A stretch of 64,000 nt of DNA, from NCBI GenBank assembly GCA_964035015.1, contig OZ036013.1:10511566-10575565 (forward strand). Reading direction: 5' to 3'. Below the pieces are notes generated by a model, which was given only the letters and a program-made list of their open reading frames with translations, did no database searches and was not told the origin of the DNA. This document shows, piece by piece, positions 21,960-39,659 of this stretch. This DNA comes from Corallium rubrum. Lineage: Eukaryota; Cnidaria; Anthozoa; Scleralcyonacea; Coralliidae. Position 1 is the first letter of the stretch; each line of letters opens with the position of its first letter. The translations under genes and the position numbers were made by a program.

Positions 21960-22905
21960 TGCTTTGGCTGCTTATGGGTGGACTTGATACATAATATATA
22001 CTATAAGCGTATAGTGGGAAAAACTGTGCACTTTGTGATACACACATGAAACTTCCCACGTTTGTAGAGATATAAGTACTCAGTAACAATACTGGACATG
22101 GAGCCATATCGACGAAACGTCCTGCAGCTAGAATGAATTGGGCTTAAGTAAAAATACTGAGTCAGCAGGTCTATTTTATTAATTTTCTCCAGATTATTGT
22201 TACATTATGGCCTATGTACACGATACGATTGTTGTATACAATTGTCATTCTGGCGTATGAGTTTTTGTGTACATCACACAATTCTACGGAGGTTTGAATA
22301 TCCGAGGAAGAAATTATGTAAATACTAGAAGTTACTATCGCGAGTGAAGTGCTGCCTCAAATGGGACGAAAACCTTTAGCCTACTCCGCAGGCAACTCTG
22401 TGCAGCCTATGGCTAACATGACATCCCACTCCACATCTCCACCCAAGTTTGCCATCATTCCACCCAAGTTCACCTACTCCACGCACGTTTGCCCTTAAAC
22501 CCTGATTTGTTTGAAAAGCAATGCGGCCTCGTTTTTCAACCCACTTCTCGGGTTTGGATATCGGATGAAACACTCTTCCTCGTGTTTGATCTATTACATC
22601 CACTGACTTATGTATAACTGGACTGCGGGCGCTGTGCAAAATGTGTCCCCATTTTCACTTTCAAAATGACGGCATGTATGGGTCTTTCTGCTGACGGTAG
22701 CGACCACTGACATGTACTTATCGCAGGGAAAAAATAATATGATATTTATGTAAATACTTAGCCGAAATACAAAGCGATTTTCTTACTTTAGCTCATTCCT
22801 GTGCGAGCTGGGCTTCCCCAGGGATGAATAAAATCGTCTGACGTTAGCCAGAATAAAATACTAAAGACAAATTCGACAGCAAAGAGTTTTGTGGAACGAC
22901 TCAAG
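21960..22905 (+). repeat. ~0.95 kb repeat, inverted copy at 45.1-46.3 kb
   Basis: It aligns in reverse with 45125-46318 over most of its length; the 45 kb copy holds about 260 bp extra (45265-45530). It includes a TTAA-family mini-element near 22795-22900. Short frames only. Confidence 0.75.
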
Positions 22906-23009
22906 AGGCCTACTCAATTATTTGTCTGACCAAATAGGAATATCAGTAGAACATGAACTCGAGTTTGTGTAAAGAAAATATTTCGGTGGCTTTTTCATGT
23001 ATATTATTT

Positions 23010-23360
23010 TTTCAATTGCTTTCATTTGACATATCGCTCAAGGTTGTACGTTACGTAGTTGAATAAAAAAACATTTGAAATTCTATAATATTTGTGAGAA
23101 GTAAATGTTATATTATTACGAACGTTGCTACGAATATTTTAAACAATTTAAAAAGTTTCACGTTACATGGAAACTTAAACTTTATATCAAACGAAAGCTG
23201 AACACAATTCCTAACAACATACCTGCACGATATATCATAATTTGTTTAAAAAATTCTCTCAGCGGTCTGAAACGGCAGATTCCAGACCGCGCAGAAACCA
23301 ATCAAATTGCTGGATTTCACGTTCCATGGAGACCGTTCACGGAAATAGTCAGATAATAAT
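23010..23360 (+). repeat. Left arm of the 50.4 kb foldback family
   Basis: It matches 50424-50825 (AGGTTGTACGTTACGTAGTT and onward). The opposite arm, seen at 51.3-51.6 kb, is missing here. Confidence 0.7.
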
Positions 23361-23361
23361 A

Positions 23362-23640
23362 TATGTTATTGCTTCTTTATATTTCAAAACCACGCAACAT
23401 ATCGCCATCCAACACATCAAAATTATATATTATTGCCTCGGACTACATGCATTTCAAAACCACGCGGCATATATGTTATTGCATAGTTATATTTCAAAAC
23501 CGCGCGACATATCGCTATCTAACCCTCAATATTATATGTTATTGACTAGTTTTATTTCAAAACCGCGCAACATATCGCTATCCAAGAACTCAATATTATA
23601 TCTTATTGCCTCAATCTATTTCAAAACCACGCAACATATG
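23362..23640 (+). repeat. ~60-bp tandem repeat, about five units
   Basis: The unit contains TTTCAAAACCACGCAACATA, ATCGC and ATTATATGTTATTGC. The same satellite is at 50822-51164 and 51898-52030. Confidence 0.75.
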
Positions 23641-24480
23641 TCACGCATACAACAACATTTTCAGCTTCAAAACTGTTTTGCAAAGAGTGGTGAACTTGCG
23701 ATGCGCGAGAAAGGGTAAACCGCTAGTGGTAGTGTGTCAGAACCAAACAAAGTGCTAAAAAGCGGTGCCCTGTTTAGCGTCAAAAATGTCGGGTTAAAAA
23801 TACCGTAACAAAAATATCGGGTCAAAAATACCGCGTCAAAAATGTCGTGTCAAAATTATTGCGTCAAGAACGTCGAATGCTATTGATTCCGCACGAACGA
23901 ACTAGGCAATGCAAGAGTTATATAATTAAATCTACAACTTCAGCTCATTTGTTTTATTGTTCACACAAGAACTACTGAACTAAACGTCTTTTTACATGTT
24001 TTCAACGTTTTAAACGTAAACATAGCTATAATGCTAAGACTTACTACAACAATTATAAGCGCTATTTATAACATAGGCTCAAAGTTTTAAATTTAAACAT
24101 TATATTTCCAAGACTTAAGGCCTGGCCAAACGCTTTCAACATTTCATTCAACGTCGTTCAACATTGTTGAATTCAACCGTTATTCAACATGTTGAAAGCG
24201 TTTGGCCAGACCTTTACTACCGAACAACAATTATAAGCGCTATTTATAACATAAGTTCAAAGTTTTAAATTTAAGAATTATAATTCCGAGACTTACTACA
24301 ATTGTAAGCGCTATTTATAGGATAGTTTAAAGCTTTAAATCTAAATATTACAAACTCAAGACTTACTACAACAACAATTCTAAGCGCTATTTATAAGATA
24401 TGTATGGTGGTTCGTGGTTGTGCTAATCCTAACACTGTCCCAAGCCCGAACCCTAACCCTAATCCTAACTCCAAACGTGC
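23640..24480 (+). repeat. Duplication block A, left part, with ~90-bp tandem units
   Basis: It matches 56010-56260 plus 57540-58250 in order. From 24030 to 24400 about four tandem units contain TTATAAGCGCTATTTATA and GACTTACTAC. One TTA in the array took the MITE at 24118-24213. The (CCCTAA)-like stretch near 24450 is only two units long. Confidence 0.75.
24118..24213. mobile_element. 96-bp foldback MITE, TTA target duplication
   Basis: AGGCCTGGCCAAACGCTTTC and its complement form the ends. TTA lies on both sides (24115-24117, 24214-24216). Neighbouring tandem units without it show the empty GACTTACTAC site. The corresponding element in block B is 236 bp (57734-57969). Confidence 0.85.
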
Positions 24481-24492
24481 CTAACCCAGTGA

Positions 24493-24493
24493 G

Positions 24494-24531
<38 letters not shown>
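24493..24531. repeat. TA microsatellite
   Basis: A pure alternating TA run next to a SINE tail. Confidence 0.95.
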
Positions 24532-24533
<2 letters not shown>

Positions 24534-24835
24534 TAATGAGGTTGTTCTCCGAGTGTAATGAAACCAAACTGGGAAGCATTTTAAAAATGCAGACCCCAGT
24601 AGGAATCGAACCCACGACCTTCCGAACGCTAGGCGGACGCTCTACCGACTGAGCTACACGGTCTGGCGGAGAAAGGTATGGGAATAATTGTTTATACACT
24701 GAATGTCGTCGGAAGGTCGTGGGTTCGATTCCTACTGGGGTCTGCATTTTTAAAATGCTTCCCAGTTTGGTTTCATTACACTCGGAGAACAACCTCATTA
24801 CCGTTTATCCACCTGAGTGACAACTTCCACCATTC
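24532..24835. mobile_element. Two tRNA-derived SINE copies, head to head
   Basis: A minus copy (about 24532-24705) has a tRNA-like head with A box TAGCTCAGTCGG and B box GGTTCGATTCC, and a body with GCATTTTTAAAATGCTTCCC. A plus copy with a truncated head follows directly (about 24706-24835). The cloverleaf is nearly complete, anticodon loop CTAGCGT (AGC), but the acceptor stem has a mismatch. It is a SINE head, not a working tRNA-Ala gene. Confidence 0.75.
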
Positions 24836-24855
24836 ATCATAATAATAAGAACTGA

Positions 24856-25103
24856 GTATAGTTCGACGCTGAGTCGATAAAGCGAAGTACCGCTTCGACA
24901 TTCAGTGTATAAACAATTATTCCCATACCTTTCTCCGCCAGACCGTGTAGCTCAGTCGGTAGAGCGTCCGCCTAGCGTTCGGAAGGTCGTGGGTTCGATT
25001 CCTACTGGGGGTCTGCATTTTTAAAATGCTTCCCAGTTTGGTTTCATTACACTCGGAGAACAACCTCATTACCGTTTATCCACCTGAGTGACAACTTCCA
25101 CCA

Positions 25104-25108
<5 letters not shown>
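24856..25108 (+). mobile_element. Full-length tRNA-derived SINE
   Basis: A leader with CGATAAAGCGAAGTACCGC, the tRNA-like region at about 24943-25015, the body and a TA tail. This third copy matches the other two almost exactly, so amplification or local duplication is recent. Block B of the segmental duplication lacks all three copies at 58250. Confidence 0.78.

Positions 25109-25170
<62 letters not shown>
25106..25170. repeat. TA microsatellite (SINE tail)
   Basis: About 60 bp of alternating AT at the end of the SINE. Confidence 0.95.
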
Positions 25171-25172
<2 letters not shown>

Positions 25173-26768
25173 CTGAAGTGTTATTTTCTGATCATTGATC
25201 AGGCAAACCAAAAGAAGACATGTAGACCTGAAGTTTGTATACCTCCAGTCTTCCACGCAGAGATGAAAATTCAGCCTCGCTACTTTTAGAATACAGTGAA
25301 GCCTCTATTAAAAGTGCTTATAAGGTGAAAATTAAGTCTGTCTTATTTAAAAGAACACTTAAAATGACAAAGTAACATCTTTTGCAGTTTTTCGTTTCCT
25401 TGCTTCATTGTTGAGATATTTCTGGTTGTTTGATATGTAAATTAGACATCTAGATGTCACACGTGTATAACGATTTATCGAAGAAGGTTATCAACCGCGT
25501 CCCAGGGCCATTTGTGGGGGCCGGGCAAAGATGGAGGCCAAAAACAAAATGCCCGGAACAAAATGGGCCTGGCACAGGCTGCCAAAAATGTGCCATATAA
25601 TGCCTCATTTTTTACCCGTACCCAATTTTCACAAAGTTTATTGCGCGTAGTCAGGCTTTCGATTGACCTGCAAAATTCAAGATGTCGCTCACGTTAAATG
25701 TATTCTTATACTGCGTTCGATATGCTTTGGATAATTCTCACTACAGCGAAATTATCTTCTTTTGCCACCCCAATACTAAAATACTCTTTGACTTTGTTCT
25801 TTCCAATTCGTTTCTCTAGATTTAGTAAACAATTTGGTCGCCTCATGGACTTCGTTGTATGGCAGGGCACAGACGGACGACACAACCCATCATTGGATAT
25901 TTTCCGAAGTTTTTTTCGGGTGTTTCGCCAGCTTTTCTCTCATTTTCATTCAATTTTGAAGTTGTTTTTAAATTTACCGCCATCGCTTATTTATAATTGA
26001 ATCGTTTTAACTAATGCCCGCGAGTCAGCCTGAGCGCCTGCCTTGTTTCCACCAATCAGAATACCTAAAACATCCAATGTTATCTCGACAATCAGATGTG
26101 GTGATGGTTCAGTCTGTGCCAGGGCCATTTGTTCCCGCCATTTTGCTTTTGCCCGCCATCTTGGTCCAGCCCCCACAAATTGCCCTGGGGACGAGGTTGC
26201 ATGGAAGGTTATATATCTTTGCTCTTATTTAACCAAATTAATTCCACGGAAGCTCGTGGGCGTGTTTCTCTCACAACACCAAACATGTAGATTTTCAAGT
26301 AATAGCGTACCGTCGAGCTGCTATTTATAGCCCATAATGCGGACAAACCAACCAAAATTGACTTCCAAATGATTGCAAATGAGCCATTATCTATTGTTCG
26401 GACTGCAAGAATTGTGAGTAAAAGCGGCAAACTTAAATAGTGACGTCACCACGACTGAGCGCTATTATGTTTGATAATAGCAAAGATATATAATATTCTC
26501 CAATAGCTCATTATATACGCTAAGATGTTAATTTGTGACGTCAAGTTGTTTACTTTGCTTATCAAACAACCAAGCAAAGCTAAGAATAAAAAAAATGCAA
26601 AATATGTTACTCTGTCATTTTTAGTGCTATTTCAAATAAGACAGAGTTGATCATACAAATAAGACGGAGGTTTCTTTTTCCACACCTTGGTACGAATTAA
26701 TAAAGCTTTTATTGTCTGTGAAGTAAAACAGTCAGTCTGAAAATACGGAAAACAACATTAACGCTTAA

Positions 26769-26973
26769 CTCATTCCTGTCCGGGGGCTTCCCCAGAGGTG
26801 AATAAAATCGTCTGGCGTTAGCCAGAATAAAATACTAAAGACCAATTCGGACAAGAAAGAGTTAAAGAGATAGTTTATAACTCATTCCTGTCCGGGGGCT
26901 TCCCCAGAGGTGAATAAAATCGTCTGGCGTTAGCCAGAATAAAATACTAAAGACCAATTCGGACAAGAAAGAG
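26769..26973 (+). mobile_element. Two tandem 93-bp TTAA-flanked mini-elements
   Basis: Each runs from CTCATTCCTGTCC to GGACAAGAAAGAG, which are inverted ends. The first has TTAA on both sides (26765-26768, 26862-26865). The second (26881-26973) has ATAA at the left and TTAA at the right. The internal palindromic core contains CTGGCGTTAGCCAG. Block B at about 59840 lacks both. Further members lie near 9760, 22800 and 45150. Confidence 0.8.
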
Positions 26974-27210
26974 TTAATGGAGATTTACTGTCAATCAACT
27001 TTTGAAATGTTATTTTTCCCGCTGCCATGGGTTACGCGGAAAACATCACGCTCAAATTTTTTGACTGTCACGCAAAAACTGCTCGCCCAATCAGAAAATC
27101 AGAACCCTAGAACAATGGATTTTGACACCTGATATACAACAAAAGTAATTAAGGTTTATTAAATGAGCTTTTCTCTAACAATAATGCTGTTTTGTGTGAA
27201 CAAAGATATT

Positions 27211-33341
<6,131 letters not shown>

Positions 33342-34540
33342 TGCGTCCTTTTACGATTTTTGCCGTATTACGGTTCAAAATATCTCTTAATGTCTCCCTC
33401 AGTAACCGTCCGTCGAAAGTTCGAGATTCTTCGCCAAATTCACAATCGGATTCTGAAATGAAAATATTAGTTCTTTAATTTATTCCAGTCTGTCTATTTA
33501 CTCAAATGTTTGGGATTTTACAATACGCTGCCATATGGACTTTGTTTTGTGTTGTATTTTTTTAGATTGTTATTGAAAAAAATATAGTTGGCTTAAAGTT
33601 ACCTTCTATAGCTTTATGTGTGTCTCCAGTTTAAAGAAGATACCTTAATTTCCGCATTATATTAAAACTTATAAAATTTGCAATTACAACTTGCCAACAA
33701 ATTTTAATTTTACTAAAGGAACGATTTTTTCACAATCCCTCTAGACGAATGTCGAGATCGACCTTCACACGCTTTAACTCGAAGCGGTTTTTATTACATG
33801 CGCATTATACTTATGACAGTGTTAGTATACTTGAGAAAATTAGGCTATGTAGCAATACGGGGTTTTCAGTTATAAGAAGTCCCGAGAAATTCTGCTTCAG
33901 TGCGAACCTTGTTCAAATCCATCTACTCTCTTCGCTATTGTGCCAACGCCGCCCTGGTGGGACCCAGATCAATATAAATTTTAAAATCTAGAGTAAAAGA
34001 GTAAACGATTCTATACTTTGAAACATTTAATAAATGTAAACTAAAGTGATAGAACAACTTACATTATTAGTATTGCTCTTTAGAAAACCAGTCTTCGTTC
34101 CTCAAAAACACTTCTCGTTATGGAAATTTAGCCAAACGCTTCTGGCTTTTAAATGTGTTGTAATAATTATCCTATTTCCTGTTCATAAATATTTGAAAAG
34201 GCAGACTGCGCATGTTTCAGAAAATTGACTGTAGTTCGCAAATACTGCTTCAAACTTATTGAAACCTATTTAAAAAGTTGACATGAAATTACTAAATTAA
34301 ATTAAACACTAAATAGAATAGAGAATACGTTTCGTTATCTTCCGTACACAATAAATGTAGATGGAGTTAAAATGCAAAGCCAACGTATACGCACGCACAT
34401 AAAAGTTGTTTTGTAAACATCAGTTTTTAAAAGTGAAATGCAATGCAAATTTTTTTCTTTATGATATTAAACTATATTATAGTGTAAAGTAGGTGACAAA
34501 ATTTTCACTGAAAATAACTTAAAGATTTAGATATTAATGT
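33342..34540. other. Probable upstream region of the fibrinogen gene
   Basis: No coding exon is recognised. It would hold the 5' UTR and promoter if the signal-peptide exon is the first. I see no confident TATA or initiator. Confidence 0.4.
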
Positions 34541-34544
34541 TTTT

Positions 34545-35720
34545 GTAATTGGAAATCTTGTCAAATTCAAAATTGCGCGTTGTTGGAAATGCCTTCGGAA
34601 AATGTCACTTGAAATACACTGAATTTCTCAACAAAATTTATTTTACGTGCTTTATAATTTACTTTAAGTTTTCGTGTCGATTTGTGTCTAAGGCACATTT
34701 TATAAAATGTATAACAAAATACATACAAAAGACAAATATAATTCATATTGTTTTGTTTTACTACCTCGGCCAGAAGGTTATGTTTTTACTTCAGTTTGTT
34801 TGTCTGTCTGCAAATACTATATATCTCAAAAAGAATTGAACCAATTTCGATGTAACTTTGCAAAAACATTGCCCACATACGAAGCACCAACCCATTTAAT
34901 TTTCGTTTACTTTAGTTTAGAATTAGATAAAAAAACTTTTACACAAATTTGACGGAAGGTTCTACATGTAAAAGAAATGAATAAAAGATAATTAATTTCA
35001 CTCAGTGTCTGTATATTATGCAAACTTTTAAGTGAAAATTTAGTTGAATGAACAAATAACCGTAATAGACTTCGGAGATTCATTGTTTTAGATTTGATAT
35101 TTACTTAAGGTTTATACGATAAACCAGCTGTGCACTGAAAGACACGCAAAGTTCGTTGTTTATTTTTCTCCTAAAAACGAATATAATGAAGCATTTTATA
35201 TTGATACAGGTTTGCTAATCTTGCCTGGTTAATAGCGGGATTGCTCGTTTCTCTTAATAATCTGCTGGCAGAAGTATGCAGTCTCTGGGTGCCTTTTACT
35301 GTGTTTACACTTATGGTAATCGCCTAGAACATTTACACTAGATTGTTATACTTGCTATTGCAAAACAACATTCTAAATGTATATTGGCTACAAACCGTGT
35401 TTTGAATTAATGAAGACATCTGTTAAGCGCTAAAGTTGTCATTGGAAATACACTTTGCAGATGCTTCTTTTTCAGCTGTATTACTCAAAAATGACAACTC
35501 AATGAGTAATCGTTTTTTTGAAATATAAAGCTACATCCAAAACCTATGTTTTCCTACCTTTTGAAAGATCTAAAGCTACACGTAATATATCGGAATAAAA
35601 TCGGAAAGTTTCTTACTGTCGTCGAAAGAATAGATGTCAGAAGTTTAAGCTTATATAGTTCTTGAACTACACCGAATTTTCTCAACAAAACTTTGTTTTA
35701 TACTTATTTCATAATTTACT
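34545..35720 (+). repeat. Dispersed ~2 kb repeat family, copy 2
   Basis: It follows the order of 640-1960, including TTTGTCTGTCTGC, AACCAGCTGTGCACTGAAAG and TTTTCCTACC-TTTAAAGATC stretches. It lacks the 862-1220 insertion. Confidence 0.7.
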
Positions 35721-35924
35721 TTAACTTTTCATGTCTATATTTGTGTTTAGAGCTCGTTGTATAATATATGTATAATTTATCAGTATGTAGCTGAACTTGT
35801 TTTTATTTCATTACACCAAATGGCTCACGTCCATGAGCGGTTGCTGAGAGGTCCAATTAGAAAAGCGGCAATGCACTTCCAGCACTGTGGGAGAGCATTA
35901 CACCCTTTTTAATAACTTGCATGT

Positions 35925-37060
35925 TTTGGCAGAAAATTTCTGAGTTGATTTGAATGAAAGTAAAAGAGAATTAGACAATTTTGTTGGAACATTTTAAACA
36001 ATAATACGTCCTGGAACATTAGGGTTCCCTTTTATAAAACGTACTTAATTAAAAGCGCGGAAATTGAATGTTTAACAGGTGTAAACATGAAAGGAAACGA
36101 ACAAAAATAAATAAATAAATAAATAAGATGAACGGGATTATCTGAAGACGCAAACAATGAGTTGAAAACAAATAAGAACACAAATTACAAAAACCCTACT
36201 GGTTTATTAATCTTGTTTGCTTGGTCTGTACTAGAAAGTATTCAGTTGCCTTTGTTGTTTTCGAATAAACCTCGCTTATTCGTCGCTCGGTCGGTACGAA
36301 AATCTTAGCTAAATACTTTCCCGTGCAGACTTCACAATTGGTTAGTTGGTCTGTAAAAACAAATGCAACAGAAGTTAAAGTTTACATTGTTTTGTTTTAC
36401 TACCTCCATCAGAAAGTTATGTTTTTAATTCTGTTTGTCTGTCTGTCTGTTACTAAGATAACTCAAAAAGCATTGAACCAATTCCGATGTAACTTTGCGA
36501 AAATTTGCCCACAGACCACGAAACAACTCACTCAATTTTCGTTTAATTTAGTTGAAAATTGGATAAAAATTTTATAAACACTTGACAGAACATTTTCCGT
36601 GTAAAAGAAGTGAATAAGACTGAGATACTTAATTAATTGCGTTCATTGTCATTATATTATGCGAAGTTTTAAGTGAATATTTAGTTGAATAGATAAATAT
36701 ATCAATAGACTTAACAGTTCCAATGTTTATGATTTGATATTTATGTTAAGGTTTATACAATAAAACAGCTGTGCAGTGAAAGACACGCAAAGTCCGTTAT
36801 TTCTTTTTCTTCTAAAAACCAGTGCAATGAAGGACTTAATTCATACATGCGTAGATCTGGCAAGCTAGCCTGATTAGCGTGGCTCGTTTCTCCTAATACC
36901 CCGCTGGTAGCGATATACGGTCTCTGAGTGCCTTCTACTGTGTTTACACTTACGGCAAACGTCTAGAACATTTACACTTGCCATTACAAAACAACTCTAA
37001 ATATAGATTGACTAAAAACTGTGTTTTGAACTAACGGAGTCATATGGCTAGACTTAGCGT
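35925..37060 (+). repeat. Dispersed ~2 kb repeat family, copy 3
   Basis: It matches 1-1640 from TTTTGGCAGAAAATTTCTGA onward. It supplies empty sites for the MITEs at 862 (site near 36590) and 20599 (site near 36090). It ends near the SINE at 37080. Confidence 0.75.
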
Positions 37061-37079
37061 TGCCGTGTTCGCTTAATGT

Positions 37080-37255
37080 ATTATTATCATACGAGAGCAG
37101 ATATAAACATACTCAGTGGTCAGAGCATTGCACTAGAATCGCAAGGTCGTGGGTTCAATTCCTGCCGGAAGGCCTGTGTAGTTGCATTTTTCGCAACTGC
37201 TCCGGTTTGGTCTTAAAATGTATATATTCTACACTCGAATTTTCCTTCACCCAAA
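37080..37255 (+). mobile_element. tRNA-derived SINE, diverged
   Basis: tRNA-like head (AGTGGTCAGAGC as A box, GGTTCAATTCC as B box) is followed by GTTGCATTTTTCGCAAC and CTCCGGTTTGGTC. This body matches the layout of the 24.5-25.1 kb SINE, so they are probably one superfamily. Confidence 0.6.
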
Positions 37256-37437
37256 ATCCTTAGAACGTGCTATGTAATCGAGTGAAATCCCGAATATTAC
37301 TTATAAAATATTAACGTGTCTATAATAAACATGACATTTAAGACACTTTCGTGCGCATTATTGTCGAACAAACTCTATCTTTTTCACTGCGTCTACAGGG
37401 CCTGTTTATCATGATCTCGCTATACCGTGAGTAGTGA

Positions 37438-37460
37438 TACCCCCCCCCCCCCCCCCCCAT
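37438..37460 (+). repeat. C-run
   Basis: About 20 consecutive C. Nothing else is recognised in 37260-38190 except short frames. Confidence 0.9.
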
Positions 37461-38193
37461 CCAGACCACAAATGGATGCCGCCTCATTAAATATTCAACT
37501 TATTATTTATTCATTCTCAGGCTCCTGTGGGACTTCCTTACCCTAATCTCATTATGCATACGTCATTATTTCTCAGGCTCCTTTGGGCCGTAGTAACCAT
37601 AGCTTTCCCCCCTAAAAACATAACCAGAATGAACCATTCTTGGTCGTAGAGTTAGATGCAGGTTTACCGTGAAGGCACTCCATTACAATGATCTTACTCT
37701 GACGACAAACATTAAGCGAATGATACACCAAACGAAGTTGAAGCTGTTCAACTCTCTATGGTTACGCGCATATTAATCAGGATTTCTTTGTCTAAGTTCT
37801 GACTTGGCCGGACTCGCCCGGACTCGTTCTTTTGTTTAAAATACTAATTAGTTTTTAATTACCTCCTAATGAGGTTTTACATATGGAAATATGCAAATAT
37901 CAGTCTGAGTAGAAGGTACCCTAGCAACCGCGGAGAACTAATAATAATTCGTCTGTATTTAGACAAGTCAGTACGTTTTAAATCATTGATCGTTCTCCTT
38001 ACGGCTTCTCGAGTTGATTCTTCATCCAAGGATTCGTTTACTCTATACACTAGGGTTAGATAAGCGATAATTCGACCAAAATTGTTGGGGTTCATCTAAG
38101 ACGATTAAGCGCTTGCGCAAGTTTGCACGACAGGAATAACAGGAGACACTGCGTTTAAAAATATTTATTTCACTTTACAAATATGTCCTTTAT

Positions 38194-39595
38194 TTAAAAC
38201 ATTTTTCTAGTACTGTGATGCCGACTCCTTGTTATAGGATAAGGTCTGCTCCTGAAATCATATCTAGGTACTCTCACTTTATAAGCAATATGAGGTTCAT
38301 TCCTGGGAACCATTGAGATGCGGGGGTCTTCGTCTTGACTATTATTGACTGTTGTTTCATGTGAATCTTCATCAGAAGAATTTTGATATTTATCATTTTC
38401 TTGACGACCATAGTCATCTGAGTCGGCTTCCGAAACTTGTTCGTCCGAGTCGTTTTCTCCTGAATCACTTTCATCTCCAGTTATCCATTTTTGCAAAGGT
38501 TTCGGCTTTAGGTATTCAACAGTCGGAGGAGGAGATAGAAAATATGGTTCAGGTACGCTAAGTTCAGACGGAGGATTTAACAGGCTATGTTCAGGTTGTT
38601 CAGGTTTTTGTGGGGTCTCTGTCAAATTTTGTATAACTTTTAGTAACTGTGTTTGAAGATTAGTTTGAACTTGATTCTGCTGGTTCTGCAGCTGTTGTTG
38701 GAATGTCAGAAAACGCTCGAGTTGATTAGAGTATAGGACGTTCTTTTCATCGGGTGTTAATTGTGGTGTTTGTACAATATCTTGCATTAGCTGTTCTGTA
38801 TTGTACACAGCGTTGACGATCGGAGGTTGCTGATACGATTTCTTTTGAATATATCTGCTTATGTTCTGCTGCAGAACGGAGCTATTTTCTTCAGGTAAAA
38901 CATTGGTCTTGAAGCGATGATCGTCATCTGTAGTCGGTTTCAGATCAAGCATTAAATAACCATGAGGGCGACTTGTGGCTTCCAGGATTCACTTGTCGTG
39001 CCAAAATAGAAATTTGCTGCTTATCCCTCGGAGACTTGAAGAGTACGATATAGTGTGCGTTGAGGCTGATGTTTATGGTTTCCTTTCCTTGATGAAATAT
39101 ATTCTGAACAATATAGATCACGCAGAGATTCCTGTGATGACTGCCCCTTGTAAATAAACTAGCAATACGTTTATCTCCCCCTGATTGATCCATAAGATCA
39201 TCTAGGACAATAAGGTTTCGCCTCGAAACATCAAGAAAATCTTCCGAGTCGTTGTTAGTAGGTATTCCTTCATTCAGTTCAATGCCCGGTATAGTTTTGA
39301 TCATCTCAAGATACAAGGGTTGCCACTGGCCATAACACCAAATGATACGTTCAGGAGGAGGATTAATCGTAGTTTTCGCGTTTTCCAGAAGAGTTTTTAC
39401 CCATACGGTTTTACCACTCTGAGTACACCCTGCAACAATGCACGTAAATGGATGCTGCAGGACTGTGGATCCATTGACGAGAGGAAATCCTTGTCGTATT
39501 TGTTTTGTCGATGATCTATGAACCATCTTCATGTGACGGAGAAGATTACTTGAATTAGCGAAAGATTTTCCACAAACTTCACAAACGTAGGACAT
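38194..39595 (-). pseudogene. Zinc finger plus packaging-type ATPase, left palindrome arm
   Basis: From the ATG at 39595: a C2H2 finger (C-x2-C...H-x4-H, residues 4-26), a P-loop GCTQSGKT (about 57-64), a LIVLDDLMDQ Walker B stretch, and a SHHRN region as in virus/Polinton-type DNA-packaging ATPases (family recognition; moderate). After the ATPase core the frame is lost by a 26-bp deletion near 38980 relative to the copies at 43 kb and 46.6 kb. The second part, 38952-38194, continues in another frame as a Gln- and Pro-rich then acidic tail ending in basic residues. It is an old copy of a virus-like or Maverick-like element and not intact. Confidence 0.65.
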
Positions 39596-39659
39596 GTTTC
39601 AGGTATGACGGTCACATAAGTAATGAATAATTTTCTATTAGCCAACCTTGTTTATAGTG

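Noticed and set aside
24446-24475. CCCTAA repeats suggesting interstitial telomere
   Set aside because: Only about two perfect units, present in both duplication blocks as part of the block; too short to call.
24595-24670. Functional tRNA-Ala gene
   Set aside because: Acceptor stem mismatch, the same head repeated three times with a shared SINE body, and TA tails: a SINE.
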